Below, piece by piece: positions 7,856 through 13,771 of a stretch of 13,771 bases of DNA. The position numbers were made by a program, and so were the translations under genes. Numbering within the stretch: the first letter of the stretch is position 1; each line of letters opens with the position of its first letter. Below the pieces are notes generated by a model. It did no database searches. It was not told the DNA's origin and worked only from the letters and a program-made list of their open reading frames with translations. Origin of the DNA: Opitutaceae bacterium (lineage in GTDB: Bacteria; Verrucomicrobiota; Verrucomicrobiia; Opitutales; Opitutaceae); NCBI GenBank assembly GCA_023269455.1, contig JAHFTG010000003.1:10829-24599 (forward strand), written 5' to 3'.

Positions 7856-7884
7856 GATCGACGCGCTCCGGTTGAGGGTCGATC
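7856..7884. repeat. Short inverted repeat between response regulator and MFS genes
   Basis: Perfect 7-bp arms GATCGAC (7856-7862) and GTCGATC (7878-7884) flank a 15-base loop containing a further CTC/GAG pairing. It starts 3 bases after the response-regulator stop. There is no T-run on either strand, so it may be an RNA hairpin or an operator rather than a terminator. Confidence 0.4.
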
Positions 7885-7887
7885 TCC

Positions 7888-8256
7888 TCAGCCTGTCACC
7901 GCGTCGATCTGATCGATCAAGGTGGCGATAGTGAAGGGTTTTTGAAGGAAAGCCACCGTGGTGGACGACGCGAGAGGGCTGGTGAGCGTGGTGCGGTTGT
8001 AACCACTGATGAGGATCACGGGCACATCGGTGGACAGGGCGCGGATATCACGAAGGGTTTCTTCGCCGTTCATCCGCGGCATGGTCAGGTCGAGGAGAAT
8101 GAACGTGATGTCGGCCTGATGTTGACGGAAAATCTCCAAACCTTCGACGCCGTCGCAGGCGGTGAGCGCTTTCATCCCGAACAGGGTGAACATATGGGCG
8201 GTGACTTCCCTCACGGGTTCCTCGTCGTCGATGATCAGCACCGTGCCTGTGCGCAT
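7888..8256 (-). CDS. Single-domain response regulator (receiver only)
   Basis: A 122-residue CheY-like receiver with no output domain. Acidic-pocket residues D10 and D11 (VLIIDDEE), phospho-acceptor D56 (ILLDLTMPRMNG), switch residue S84 (ILISGYN) and the conserved K106 (FLQKPF) are all present, so it should be phosphorylated. It most likely takes phosphate from the kinase encoded 33 bases upstream. The ATG follows that kinase's stop in the same reading frame with eleven open codons between, so it may be a detached receiver of a former hybrid kinase. No Shine-Dalgarno precedes it, suggesting reinitiation after the kinase. With no DNA-binding domain its output must be protein-protein contact, phosphorelay or feedback on the kinase. 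Confidence 0.92.
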   Translation of the reverse strand: MRTGTVLIIDDEEPVREVTAHMFTLFGMKALTACDGVEGLEIFRQHQADITFILLDLTMPRMNGEETLRDIRALSTDVPVILISGYNRTTLTSPLASSTTVAFLQKPFTIATLIDQIDAVTG

Positions 8257-8265
8257 GATCGGATT

Positions 8266-8279
8266 GGCGAACGGCGAAC
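8266..8279. repeat. 7-bp tandem duplication in the kinase-receiver linker
   Basis: GGCGAAC occurs twice in direct tandem within the 33-base gap between the kinase stop and the receiver start. It is short and could be chance, but a 7-base duplication would shift the frame of the linker. Confidence 0.5.
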
Positions 8280-8289
8280 GGGATGATTT

Positions 8290-10593
8290 TTATTCTGGAG
8301 GAGCCTCGCCGGCCGGAAGCAACAGGGTGAAGATGGTGCCTTGCCCCGGCTGGCTGGCAACCATGAGTCCGCCGTTATGGCTGCGGACGATACCCAGGAC
8401 GGCGGCAAGGCCGAGTCCGCGTCCCGTGAACTTGGTGGTGAAGAACGGCTCGAAAATCTTGGCGATGGTCTCGGCGTTCATGCCTGCGCCGGTGTCGGTC
8501 ACTTGAAGGAAAACCAATCCGGCGGCGGAAGGCGCGGGAGCGAGCACGGCTTCACGGAGCCGGGGATCGGTGGCTGCCATGCGCCCGGTGGTGAGCATGA
8601 TGACGCCGTCCTGGTCGCCGATGGCGTCGGAGGCGTTGACCACGAGATTCATGATGATCTGGCGGATCTGCGTGACGTCCGCACTGACGCAAGGGAGCCC
8701 GAGGTGGAAGTTGAAACACAGGCTCGTGCGCTTGCTGATGGAGTGTTCGAGCAAGGGGACGGTGTTGCGGATGATCTCCTCGAGATCGACGCGCTGGATG
8801 AGGAACCGGCCTTTGCCGGCGTAGGCGAGCATATGCTGGCAGAGCTCGGCGGCGCGATGGGCGGCGGACTCGATCTGGCCGAGGTTGCGCCGCAACAGGG
8901 AGCCGGGCGGCAGATCGAGGCCGATCAGACTGGCGTTGCCCATGATGCCGGTGAGCAGGTTGTTGAAATTGTGGGCGATGCCGCCGGCGAGCACGCCGAG
9001 ACTTTCGAGTTTTTGGGATTCGAGCAGCTTGCGTTCGAGGGAGAGTTTTTCGGTTTCGGATCCCTTGCGGGCGGTGATGTCCACGAGCAGGCCTTCGACG
9101 AAGAGCAGCACGCCCTCGGTGCTGTAAATGCCCTGGCCGCGGTCGAACACCCATTTGACGGAGCCGTCCTTGTGGCGGACGCGGTATTCGATCTCGAAGG
9201 TACGGCGTTTTTCCACCGCCTCTTGAAAGGCCTCTCGGCAGCGGGGCCGGTCTTCGTCCACGATGAGGTTGGAAAAACGCAGCGTCTCGGACGAGAGCAG
9301 TTCGTGCGGAGTCAGTCCGACGATATCAACGGAGCCGTGGCTGATGAAAACGGGAGCGTAGTGATTCTGGCTGGTGCAGCGGTAGGCCATGCACGGGAGC
9401 TGGCCCAAAAGGCTTTCGAGCTGGCGGCGGCTTTCGCGCAGCTCGGCCTCGGTGGCCAGGCGTTTGGCGATGTCGGTTTCGAGTAGTTTTTGGGTGTGGC
9501 GGAGCTCGGCGGTGCGTTCGTGGACTTCGCTGGTGACGAGTTCCGTCTGGCGCTGGGCTTTGCGATAATAAGCGCCGAGCAGGACGGTGAAGGTGAGCCC
9601 GCCGAACAGCACGAGTAGAGGCGTGTAGCTGACTTGATGATTCATCCAGCCGGGCGGGGGGGCGTAGGTGCAGCGCCATTTGCGGCCGCCGACATCGAGC
9701 GTCAGTTCCTGACGTGGTTTGGCGGCAAGATCTGACGGAGTGCGCAGGGGCGGTCGGCCGGGGAGATAATCGGCCGCGCGGCTGAAGAGAAAACGATCGG
9801 CGGGATCGGACGCCGAGAGGTCTTCGATGAGCGTGTCCATCACACTGGACGAGTAGCTGCGCCAAGATTGGCCGGCCATGTCCTCCAGGCGGAAGAGAAT
9901 CTGGACGATTCCGATGAACGTTTCCCGGCTTTCCGCATTCGGGTGATAAACGGGACACGTCATGATGAGGCTGAATTCCTTCGAATCCGGGCCGGACTGA
10001 ACGAGGTGAACCTTGCCTGTCATGGTGAGGGCGCCGTTTTTTATCGCGGCCGCGAGATCACGACGGTTGGAGGCCACGCCGAGATCGTAACCGAGCGCGG
10101 ACTGATTTCCCTCCAGCGGATAAATGTAGAGAATCGGATAATACACGTCGCGCACGGAGGTCGGGGCGAGTCGGCCATCGGTGCCGCGCGATGTGATATT
10201 AAAGGTGGGCGAAAGGTGCTCACGCCCGAATCGCTCGACCGCAGAGCGTTCGGCGTCCCGCACGACAGGCACCCACTCGATGGCTTGGATGTCGGGACGG
10301 CGCGTGCGGATGTCGCGGGCGGCGGAGAGAAATTCCTCGGGGTTCACATCGTCGGAATTGGCGAAAAGGCTTCGCAGATTATAGATGCATTCTTCGTAGC
10401 CGCGCAGCCCTTCCTGGATGAGGGCCTGGCGTCCGCTGGCGCGGCGGTTGAAATCGGCTTCGAGGCGGGATAATTCGTTTTGGCGGACGAAGCGGTAACA
10501 ACTTATCGAAAGGATGGTCCCCGCGCAGAGCACGAGAATCACGCCAAGGCGGCCGTGCCAGAAGTTTTTGCGAGGAGGGAGGACGGGGCGCAT
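8290..10593 (-). CDS. CHASE-PAS sensor histidine kinase
   Basis: A 767-residue inner-membrane sensor kinase. TM1 is at about 16-36 and TM2 at about 323-343. Between them lies a periplasmic CHASE domain (about 75-240, with IQAIEWVPVV, YYPILYIYPLEGNQSALGYDL and HLVQSG), a sensor of small molecules. After TM2 come a coiled coil (about 345-395) and a PAS domain (about 390-510, ending EYRVRHKDGSVKWV and DITARK). The HisKA domain has GGIAHNFNNLLTGI with H541, and the HATPase has N-box NLVVNASDAI (N653), G1 DTGAGM (700-705), F-box FEPFFTTK and G2 GRGLGLA. The residue after the phospho-His is Asn rather than the usual Glu/Asp. The ATG chosen has AAGGAG nine bases upstream; an in-frame GTG at 10656 would abut the glyA terminator. 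Its partner is probably the receiver encoded next. The ligand is unknown. Confidence 0.92.
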   Translation of the reverse strand: MRPVLPPRKNFWHGRLGVILVLCAGTILSISCYRFVRQNELSRLEADFNRRASGRQALIQEGLRGYEECIYNLRSLFANSDDVNPEEFLSAARDIRTRRPDIQAIEWVPVVRDAERSAVERFGREHLSPTFNITSRGTDGRLAPTSVRDVYYPILYIYPLEGNQSALGYDLGVASNRRDLAAAIKNGALTMTGKVHLVQSGPDSKEFSLIMTCPVYHPNAESRETFIGIVQILFRLEDMAGQSWRSYSSSVMDTLIEDLSASDPADRFLFSRAADYLPGRPPLRTPSDLAAKPRQELTLDVGGRKWRCTYAPPPGWMNHQVSYTPLLVLFGGLTFTVLLGAYYRKAQRQTELVTSEVHERTAELRHTQKLLETDIAKRLATEAELRESRRQLESLLGQLPCMAYRCTSQNHYAPVFISHGSVDIVGLTPHELLSSETLRFSNLIVDEDRPRCREAFQEAVEKRRTFEIEYRVRHKDGSVKWVFDRGQGIYSTEGVLLFVEGLLVDITARKGSETEKLSLERKLLESQKLESLGVLAGGIAHNFNNLLTGIMGNASLIGLDLPPGSLLRRNLGQIESAAHRAAELCQHMLAYAGKGRFLIQRVDLEEIIRNTVPLLEHSISKRTSLCFNFHLGLPCVSADVTQIRQIIMNLVVNASDAIGDQDGVIMLTTGRMAATDPRLREAVLAPAPSAAGLVFLQVTDTGAGMNAETIAKIFEPFFTTKFTGRGLGLAAVLGIVRSHNGGLMVASQPGQGTIFTLLLPAGEAPPE

Positions 10594-10602
10594 GCTGGAT
10601 AG

Positions 10603-10608
10603 CTCCTT
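10603..10608 (-). promoter_or_regulatory. Shine-Dalgarno fixing the histidine kinase start
   Basis: AAGGAG on the minus strand sits nine bases before the ATG at 10593. It is the clearest ribosome binding site in the window, and it lies inside the 21-codon extension that a GTG start at 10656 would create, which argues against that start. Confidence 0.8.
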
Positions 10609-10664
10609 ACGGCAAAAGCTATCGTAGGAACCTTGCCGGAACCAGAGTGATTTCACGCATGCGC

Positions 10665-10701
10665 AAAAAAGCCCGCCGGGCGCGGAGGCCGGACGGGCTT
10701 T
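10665..10701 (-). terminator. glyA: Intrinsic terminator of glyA
   Basis: On the minus strand AAAGCCCG (10701-10694) pairs with CGGGCTTT (10675-10668). A bulged A is followed by an inner CCGG/CCGG stem, and the hairpin ends in a run of six T. It begins about 30 bases after the glyA stop and isolates glyA from the kinase gene, which must therefore have a promoter between about 10600 and 10665. Confidence 0.88.
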
Positions 10702-10730
10702 GGACGGAGATCGAATAGATCGCCGCTGGA

Positions 10731-11999
10731 TCAGAGCTTGTAGGGCAGCGGATACTTGGCGGTGAGCGTGGCCACGCGTTTTTTGGCCTCGATGATGGCG
10801 TCGGCTTCGGCAGGCGTGGAGATGGCTTTCAGGACGAGGTCAATGGAGCCGGCGATCTCATCCATGTCGGCCTCGACGAGACCACGGCTGGTGATCGCAG
10901 GCGAGCCGATGCGGATGCCGGACGCCTGGAAGGGCGAGCGGGTCTCGAAGGGCACGGTGTTTTTGTTCAGCGTGATGTGGGCGAGATCGAGGGTCTCCTG
11001 GGCTTTCTTGGCGGTGAGCTCGGGGATGTTGTGGCGGAGATCGATCAGGAAGAGGTGGTTGTCGGTGCCACCGGAAGCGATCTTGTAGCCGCGCTTGAGG
11101 AAGGCGGCGGCGAGGGCGCGGGAGTTGGCGACGACCTGATTGGCGTAAACCTTGAAATCGGGCTTGAGGCATTCACCGAAGCACACGGCCTTGGCGGCGA
11201 TGACGTGCATGAGCGGGCCGCCCTGGCCGCCGGGGAACACGGCGGAGTCGATGACCTTTGCGTGCGCGGCTTTGCAAAGGATCAAGCCGCCGCGAGGACC
11301 GCGAAGGGTCTTGTGCGTGGTGGTCGTGACGAAGTCGGCGTGCGGGAAGGGCGACGGGTGGACGCCGGCTGCGACGAGACCGGCGATGTGGGCGATGTCG
11401 GCGAAGAGAAGCGCGCCGACGGAGCGGGCGATCTCACCCATGCGGGCGAAGTCGATGACACGGGAGTAGGCGGAGGCGCCAACCGTGATCATCGCAGGTT
11501 TCTCGCGTTCGGCGACGGCGGCAAGCTCGTCGTAGTCGATCAGGCCGGTGTCCTCGCGGACGCCGTATTGGACGAAGTTGTATTGTTTGCCGGAGAAGTT
11601 GGCGGGATTGCCGTGGGTGAGGTGTCCGCCGTGGGACAGGTTCATGCCGAGGATCTTCGCGCCGAGGGGAAGCACGGCGGTGTAAACGGCGAAGTTGGCC
11701 TGCGAGCCGGAGTGCGGCTGGACGTTGGCATGCTCGGCGCCGAAGAGAAGCTTGGCGCGGTCGATGGCGATCTGCTCGACCTTGTCCACGAATTCGCAGC
11801 CGCCATACCAGCGTTTGCCGGGGTAGCCTTCGGCGTATTTGTTGGTGAGCACGCTGCCCTGGGCCTCCATGACGGCCGGGTAGGTGAAGTTTTCCGAGGC
11901 GATGAGCTCGATGTGGCTGCCCTGGCGGGCGAACTCGGAGGCGATGGCCGAATAGATCTCAGGATCGAGGGTTTTGAGCGGTGTGGCGTTGATCGACAT
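10731..11999 (-). CDS. glyA: Serine hydroxymethyltransferase
   Basis: A 422-residue cytoplasmic PLP enzyme converting serine and tetrahydrofolate to glycine and 5,10-methylene-THF, the main source of one-carbon units. It aligns along its whole length with the family (about 415-425 residues). Visible motifs are ELIASENFTYPAV near 31-43, NKYAEGYPGKRWYGG (53-67), the HSGSQAN loop (96-102), DIAHIAGLVAAG (201-212) and the PLP lysine K230 in TTTTHKTLRGPRGG. The ATG starting MSINATPLKTLDPEIYSA was chosen; the frame continues upstream for 86 codons, but that stretch is low-complexity, runs through the preceding gene's terminator and is not part of the enzyme. It stands between two terminators, so it is probably a single-gene transcript with its promoter in 12000-12060. 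The phosphatase gene lies upstream and purD two genes further up. Confidence 0.97.
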   Translation of the reverse strand: MSINATPLKTLDPEIYSAIASEFARQGSHIELIASENFTYPAVMEAQGSVLTNKYAEGYPGKRWYGGCEFVDKVEQIAIDRAKLLFGAEHANVQPHSGSQANFAVYTAVLPLGAKILGMNLSHGGHLTHGNPANFSGKQYNFVQYGVREDTGLIDYDELAAVAEREKPAMITVGASAYSRVIDFARMGEIARSVGALLFADIAHIAGLVAAGVHPSPFPHADFVTTTTHKTLRGPRGGLILCKAAHAKVIDSAVFPGGQGGPLMHVIAAKAVCFGECLKPDFKVYANQVVANSRALAAAFLKRGYKIASGGTDNHLFLIDLRHNIPELTAKKAQETLDLAHITLNKNTVPFETRSPFQASGIRIGSPAITSRGLVEADMDEIAGSIDLVLKAISTPAEADAIIEAKKRVATLTAKYPLPYKL

Positions 12000-12060
12000 G
12001 GTGGGTGGCGTGGAAGCTGAAAGGAACGATAGGGAACGGCAAACGGGACGGGCACAAATC

Positions 12061-12095
12061 GAAAAAACAAAGGCCCGGCGGAAGTCGCCGGGCCT
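12061..12095 (-). terminator. Intrinsic terminator of the tyrosine-phosphatase gene
   Basis: On the minus strand a perfect 10-bp stem AGGCCCGGCG/CGCCGGGCCT (12095-12086 with 12080-12071) has a 5-base loop and is followed by TTG and six T. It is about 30 bases past the phosphatase stop and about 60 bases before the glyA start, so glyA is transcribed separately. Confidence 0.9.
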
Positions 12096-12126
12096 GCGAG
12101 TGAAAAAAACAGGGTTTTTTGGCGCT

Positions 12127-12612
12127 TTATTTTTTGGCGGGGAGGGTCTTGAGGAACTCCATGAGGGAGGGGATGGCCTCGACCATTTCGTCGCGGCAGG
12201 CCTCATAGTGATGGAGCGGGCCGCCGTAGGGATCGGGGATTTCCTTGTCGGCGGCACGAGGCATGAATTCGCGGAAGAGGTAAACGTTGCGCGGCACCGG
12301 ATCGAAGGTGAGCTGGATCATCGCGCGGTGGCTCTCCGTCATGCAAAAAACCACCAGGGCGCGGTCGAGCAGCTCGCGGGTGAGCGGCTGGCTGGAGTGA
12401 CCGGCGATGTTCAGCCCGACTTTTTTCAGGGCGTGGACGGAGTTTTCGGAGACTTTGTCGCCGGGGCGGGCGGCGACGCCGGCGGAGACGACTTGAAAGG
12501 ATTTGAGCGGCTCGGGCTGGGCGGCCAAGGCGTGTTGAAGCAGGGCTTCGGCCATCGGACTGCGGCAGATGTTGGCGGTGCAAACGGTGACGATGATTCC
12601 GGGCGTGGCCAT
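12127..12612 (-). CDS. Low-molecular-weight protein-tyrosine phosphatase
   Basis: A 161-residue cytoplasmic phosphatase of normal family length. The P-loop CTANICRS (11-18) gives nucleophile C11 and phosphate-binding R17, followed by the PMAEALL helix. The general acid is D127 in EIPDPYGG, the conserved DPY motif. The residue before the second P-loop cysteine is Ile (I15), as in tyrosine-specific members; the protein-arginine phosphatase YwlE has Thr there, so arginine phosphatase activity is less likely. VVSAGVAARPGDKVSENSVHALKKVGLNIAGHSSQPLT is typical of bacterial members. The physiological substrate is unknown. The gene follows the secreted unknown protein by 55 bases and may share its transcript; a terminator separates it from glyA. 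In Bacillus, ywlE also lies near glyA. Confidence 0.93.
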   Translation of the reverse strand: MATPGIIVTVCTANICRSPMAEALLQHALAAQPEPLKSFQVVSAGVAARPGDKVSENSVHALKKVGLNIAGHSSQPLTRELLDRALVVFCMTESHRAMIQLTFDPVPRNVYLFREFMPRAADKEIPDPYGGPLHHYEACRDEMVEAIPSLMEFLKTLPAKK

Positions 12613-12667
12613 GAGTTCTAGGAGTTACGGGATAGCGTTTATGGCGAAAGGCAACTCCGGGGCGGGC

Positions 12668-13363
12668 TCAAAGTTTACGCAAGGCGAGCAGGCCGCGATC
12701 AATCTGCACGGCGCGCTGGAGGACGGCGTCGATGAGGGGTTTGGATTTCGCGGGGGCGGCGAGGTCTTTTTTGGGCGTGTCGGTCGCGGGGGCGTTGGGA
12801 GCGTCGGCTACGTCGTCGGTGGCGGTGGAGTTGTCGTCGTTGAGTTCGGCGGCGTGTTCCTTGGCGAGAACGGATTCGTCGTAGCGGGGTTTGTCGAGGG
12901 GCGCGGTGATGAGTTTGTCCAGCGCGGTGTCGTGGACGATGGCGTCCCAGGCCTTGCGGTCGGTTTCGGCGGGGGTGTCGATGGCGATGTCAACTTCCAG
13001 GGAGGGCGAGGCTCTTCCGAGGGTGATGCAGTCGGGCACGCCGACGGCGAGGCCGATGAGGAGGACGGGGGACGTTTCCGGGGAGACGAGGACGAAGCAA
13101 ACGCGTTTCGGCGTGGCAAAAGCCTTGATGGCGGCAAGCCAGTTGGCGGCGTGTTCTTCGGACGAGAAATAACGCAGGTCGAGCACCGCCGGGCCGGAAA
13201 CGGATTTTAACAGGGAGAGACTTTCGGTGCTGCCGGAGGCGGGGCGCACGTAGGTCAGGCTTTGGCCGAGGTCTTCAACGCGTCCGGCCGGAGTGGTGGC
13301 GGCGTGGAGTTCGGCGACGAAAGAGAGCAGGCCGAGCGTGAGGACGAGCCGGAGGAGTTTCAT
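12668..13363 (-). CDS. Secreted protein of unknown function, coupled to purD
   Basis: A 231-residue protein I do not recognise. It starts with a signal peptide: MKLLRLVLTLGLLSFVAELHA, with likely cleavage after A21 (LHA|AT), so it should be exported. Residues about 25-150 look like a compact alpha/beta domain (YVRPASGSTESLSLL, AVLDLRYFSSEEHAANWLAAI, RVCFVLVSPETSPVLLIGL). Residues about 165-210 are an acidic, Ala/Asp/Thr-rich, probably disordered linker (NDDNSTATDDVADAPNAPATD). The end is a short basic helix (SKPLIDAVLQRAVQIDRGLLALRKL). Its ATG overlaps the purD stop as ATGA, suggesting translational coupling. No catalytic motif is evident. An exported protein directly coupled to a cytoplasmic purine enzyme is odd and may only reflect shared transcription. 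Confidence 0.8.
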   Translation of the reverse strand: MKLLRLVLTLGLLSFVAELHAATTPAGRVEDLGQSLTYVRPASGSTESLSLLKSVSGPAVLDLRYFSSEEHAANWLAAIKAFATPKRVCFVLVSPETSPVLLIGLAVGVPDCITLGRASPSLEVDIAIDTPAETDRKAWDAIVHDTALDKLITAPLDKPRYDESVLAKEHAAELNDDNSTATDDVADAPNAPATDTPKKDLAAPAKSKPLIDAVLQRAVQIDRGLLALRKL

Positions 13364-13771
13364 TTGCGGTGAAGTTGTTTGGCACCGATGTCGCGGCGGT
13401 AAACTTTGCTGGTGCAGTCGATCTGTTCACAGACGGCGTAGGCGGAGTCGGCGGCGGCGCGGAGGGTGGAGGCGAGCGCGGTGACGCCGAGGACGCGGCC
13501 GCCGGCGGTGACGATGTCGCCGGTGGCGTTTTGCGCGGTGCCGGCGTGAATGATCTGGACGTTGGCAGGAAGGCTGGCGGGGAAGCGGATGACGTCGCCT
13601 TTCGCGTAGGAGTCGGGGTAGCCCTTGGCGGCGATGACGACGCAGAGGGCGTAGTCGGGTTTGATTTTCACGAGGGGTTTGACGTCGGCGAGCGTGCCGA
13701 GAGCGGCGGCCCAGAGGAGGGCGAGCACGTCGGTGTCGAGGCGCGGGATGACGACCTGGGTCTCGGGGTCG
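13360..13771 (-). CDS. purD: Phosphoribosylamine-glycine ligase, C-terminal part (5' end missing)
   Basis: Partial: 136 codons of the C-terminal portion (a full PurD is about 425 residues), running in from the right edge. The opening DPETQVVIPRLDTDVLALL matches the PurD segment at the end of the ATP-grasp domain that contributes Mg-ATP ligands. The remainder is the C-domain, with CVVIAAKGYPDSYAKGD, IIHAGTAQ, TAGGRVLGVTALA and AAADSAYAVCEQI, all typical of the family. The enzyme joins glycine to 5-phosphoribosylamine with ATP to form GAR, the second step of de novo purine synthesis. Its TGA overlaps the ATG of the secreted unknown protein (ATGA). glyA, which makes its glycine substrate, is two genes downstream. 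Confidence 0.95.
   Translation of the reverse strand, partial: DPETQVVIPRLDTDVLALLWAAALGTLADVKPLVKIKPDYALCVVIAAKGYPDSYAKGDVIRFPASLPANVQIIHAGTAQNATGDIVTAGGRVLGVTALASTLRAAADSAYAVCEQIDCTSKVYRRDIGAKQLHRK

Noticed and set aside
8341..9486. A 381-codon plus-strand open frame antisense to the histidine kinase
   Set aside because: Same antisense bias artefact. The minus strand encodes PAS, HisKA and HATPase motifs in order through this stretch.
10594..10656. 21-codon upstream extension of the histidine kinase from a GTG
   Set aside because: It contains the AAGGAG that serves the ATG at 10593, and it starts only a few bases past the glyA terminator's U-tract.
10977..12020. A 347-codon plus-strand open frame antisense to glyA
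   Set aside because: glyA is unambiguous on the minus strand. The antisense product is low-complexity, Gly/Asp/Val-rich and has no motif. The antisense frames at 5483-6334 and 6639-7598 were rejected for the same reason.
12000..12257. 86-codon upstream extension of glyA
   Set aside because: It is Pro/Ser/Arg-rich, crosses the phosphatase terminator and the end of the phosphatase gene, and lies before the canonical SHMT N-terminus.
12613..12660. GGAGTT/AACTCC inverted repeat before the phosphatase gene
   Set aside because: The arms are 6 bp with about 25 bases between them and no U-tract; too weak to call a terminator or operator.

Overview
This 13.8 kb window is gene-dense, GC-rich bacterial chromosome. 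Eleven genes are visible, nine complete and two cut by the window edges. Ten read on the minus strand; only the rRNA methyltransferase gene reads on the plus strand. Gene content and protein style suggest a Verrucomicrobiota bacterium, most likely Opitutales/Opitutaceae. The main clue is a GreA-type elongation factor with a 450-residue N-terminal extension, a form I associate with the PVC group. Other hints are the scarcity of Shine-Dalgarno sequences and the use of GTG/TTG starts. This placement is inference and was not checked by a search. I see no phage, transposase, CRISPR, tRNA or rRNA.

Layout in transcription order on the minus strand, from the right edge. First is the C-terminal part of purD, then a secreted protein of unknown function joined to it by an ATGA overlap. 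A low-molecular-weight protein-tyrosine phosphatase follows, ended by a strong intrinsic terminator. Next is glyA with its own terminator. Then comes a two-gene signalling unit: a CHASE-PAS membrane histidine kinase followed by a single-domain response regulator. A TetA-like MFS exporter and a lipoprotein aspartic protease with a PDZ domain follow. The protease gene converges with the plus-strand RsmB-like gene across a 143-bp spacer filled with opposed 7-bp repeats. The rRNA methyltransferase gene and the long greA gene are divergent. greA ends at a third terminator, followed by a LysE-family exporter and an ArsR-methyltransferase fusion that runs off the left edge.

Most functions are housekeeping: purine synthesis (PurD), serine/glycine and one-carbon metabolism (GlyA), transcription elongation (GreA) and rRNA modification (RsmB-like). 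The phosphatase-glyA proximity resembles the ywlE-glyA region of Bacillus, and GlyA makes the glycine that PurD uses. The histidine kinase and its response regulator lie in one reading frame, separated by one TAA and eleven open codons, so they look like a split hybrid kinase.

I found no clear new defence or mobile system. The observations most worth a second look are the heptamer repeat element, the in-frame split of kinase and receiver, the extended GreA, the two-motif aspartic protease lipoprotein, and the unknown secreted protein coupled to purD. No gene-free stretch exceeds about 145 bases.
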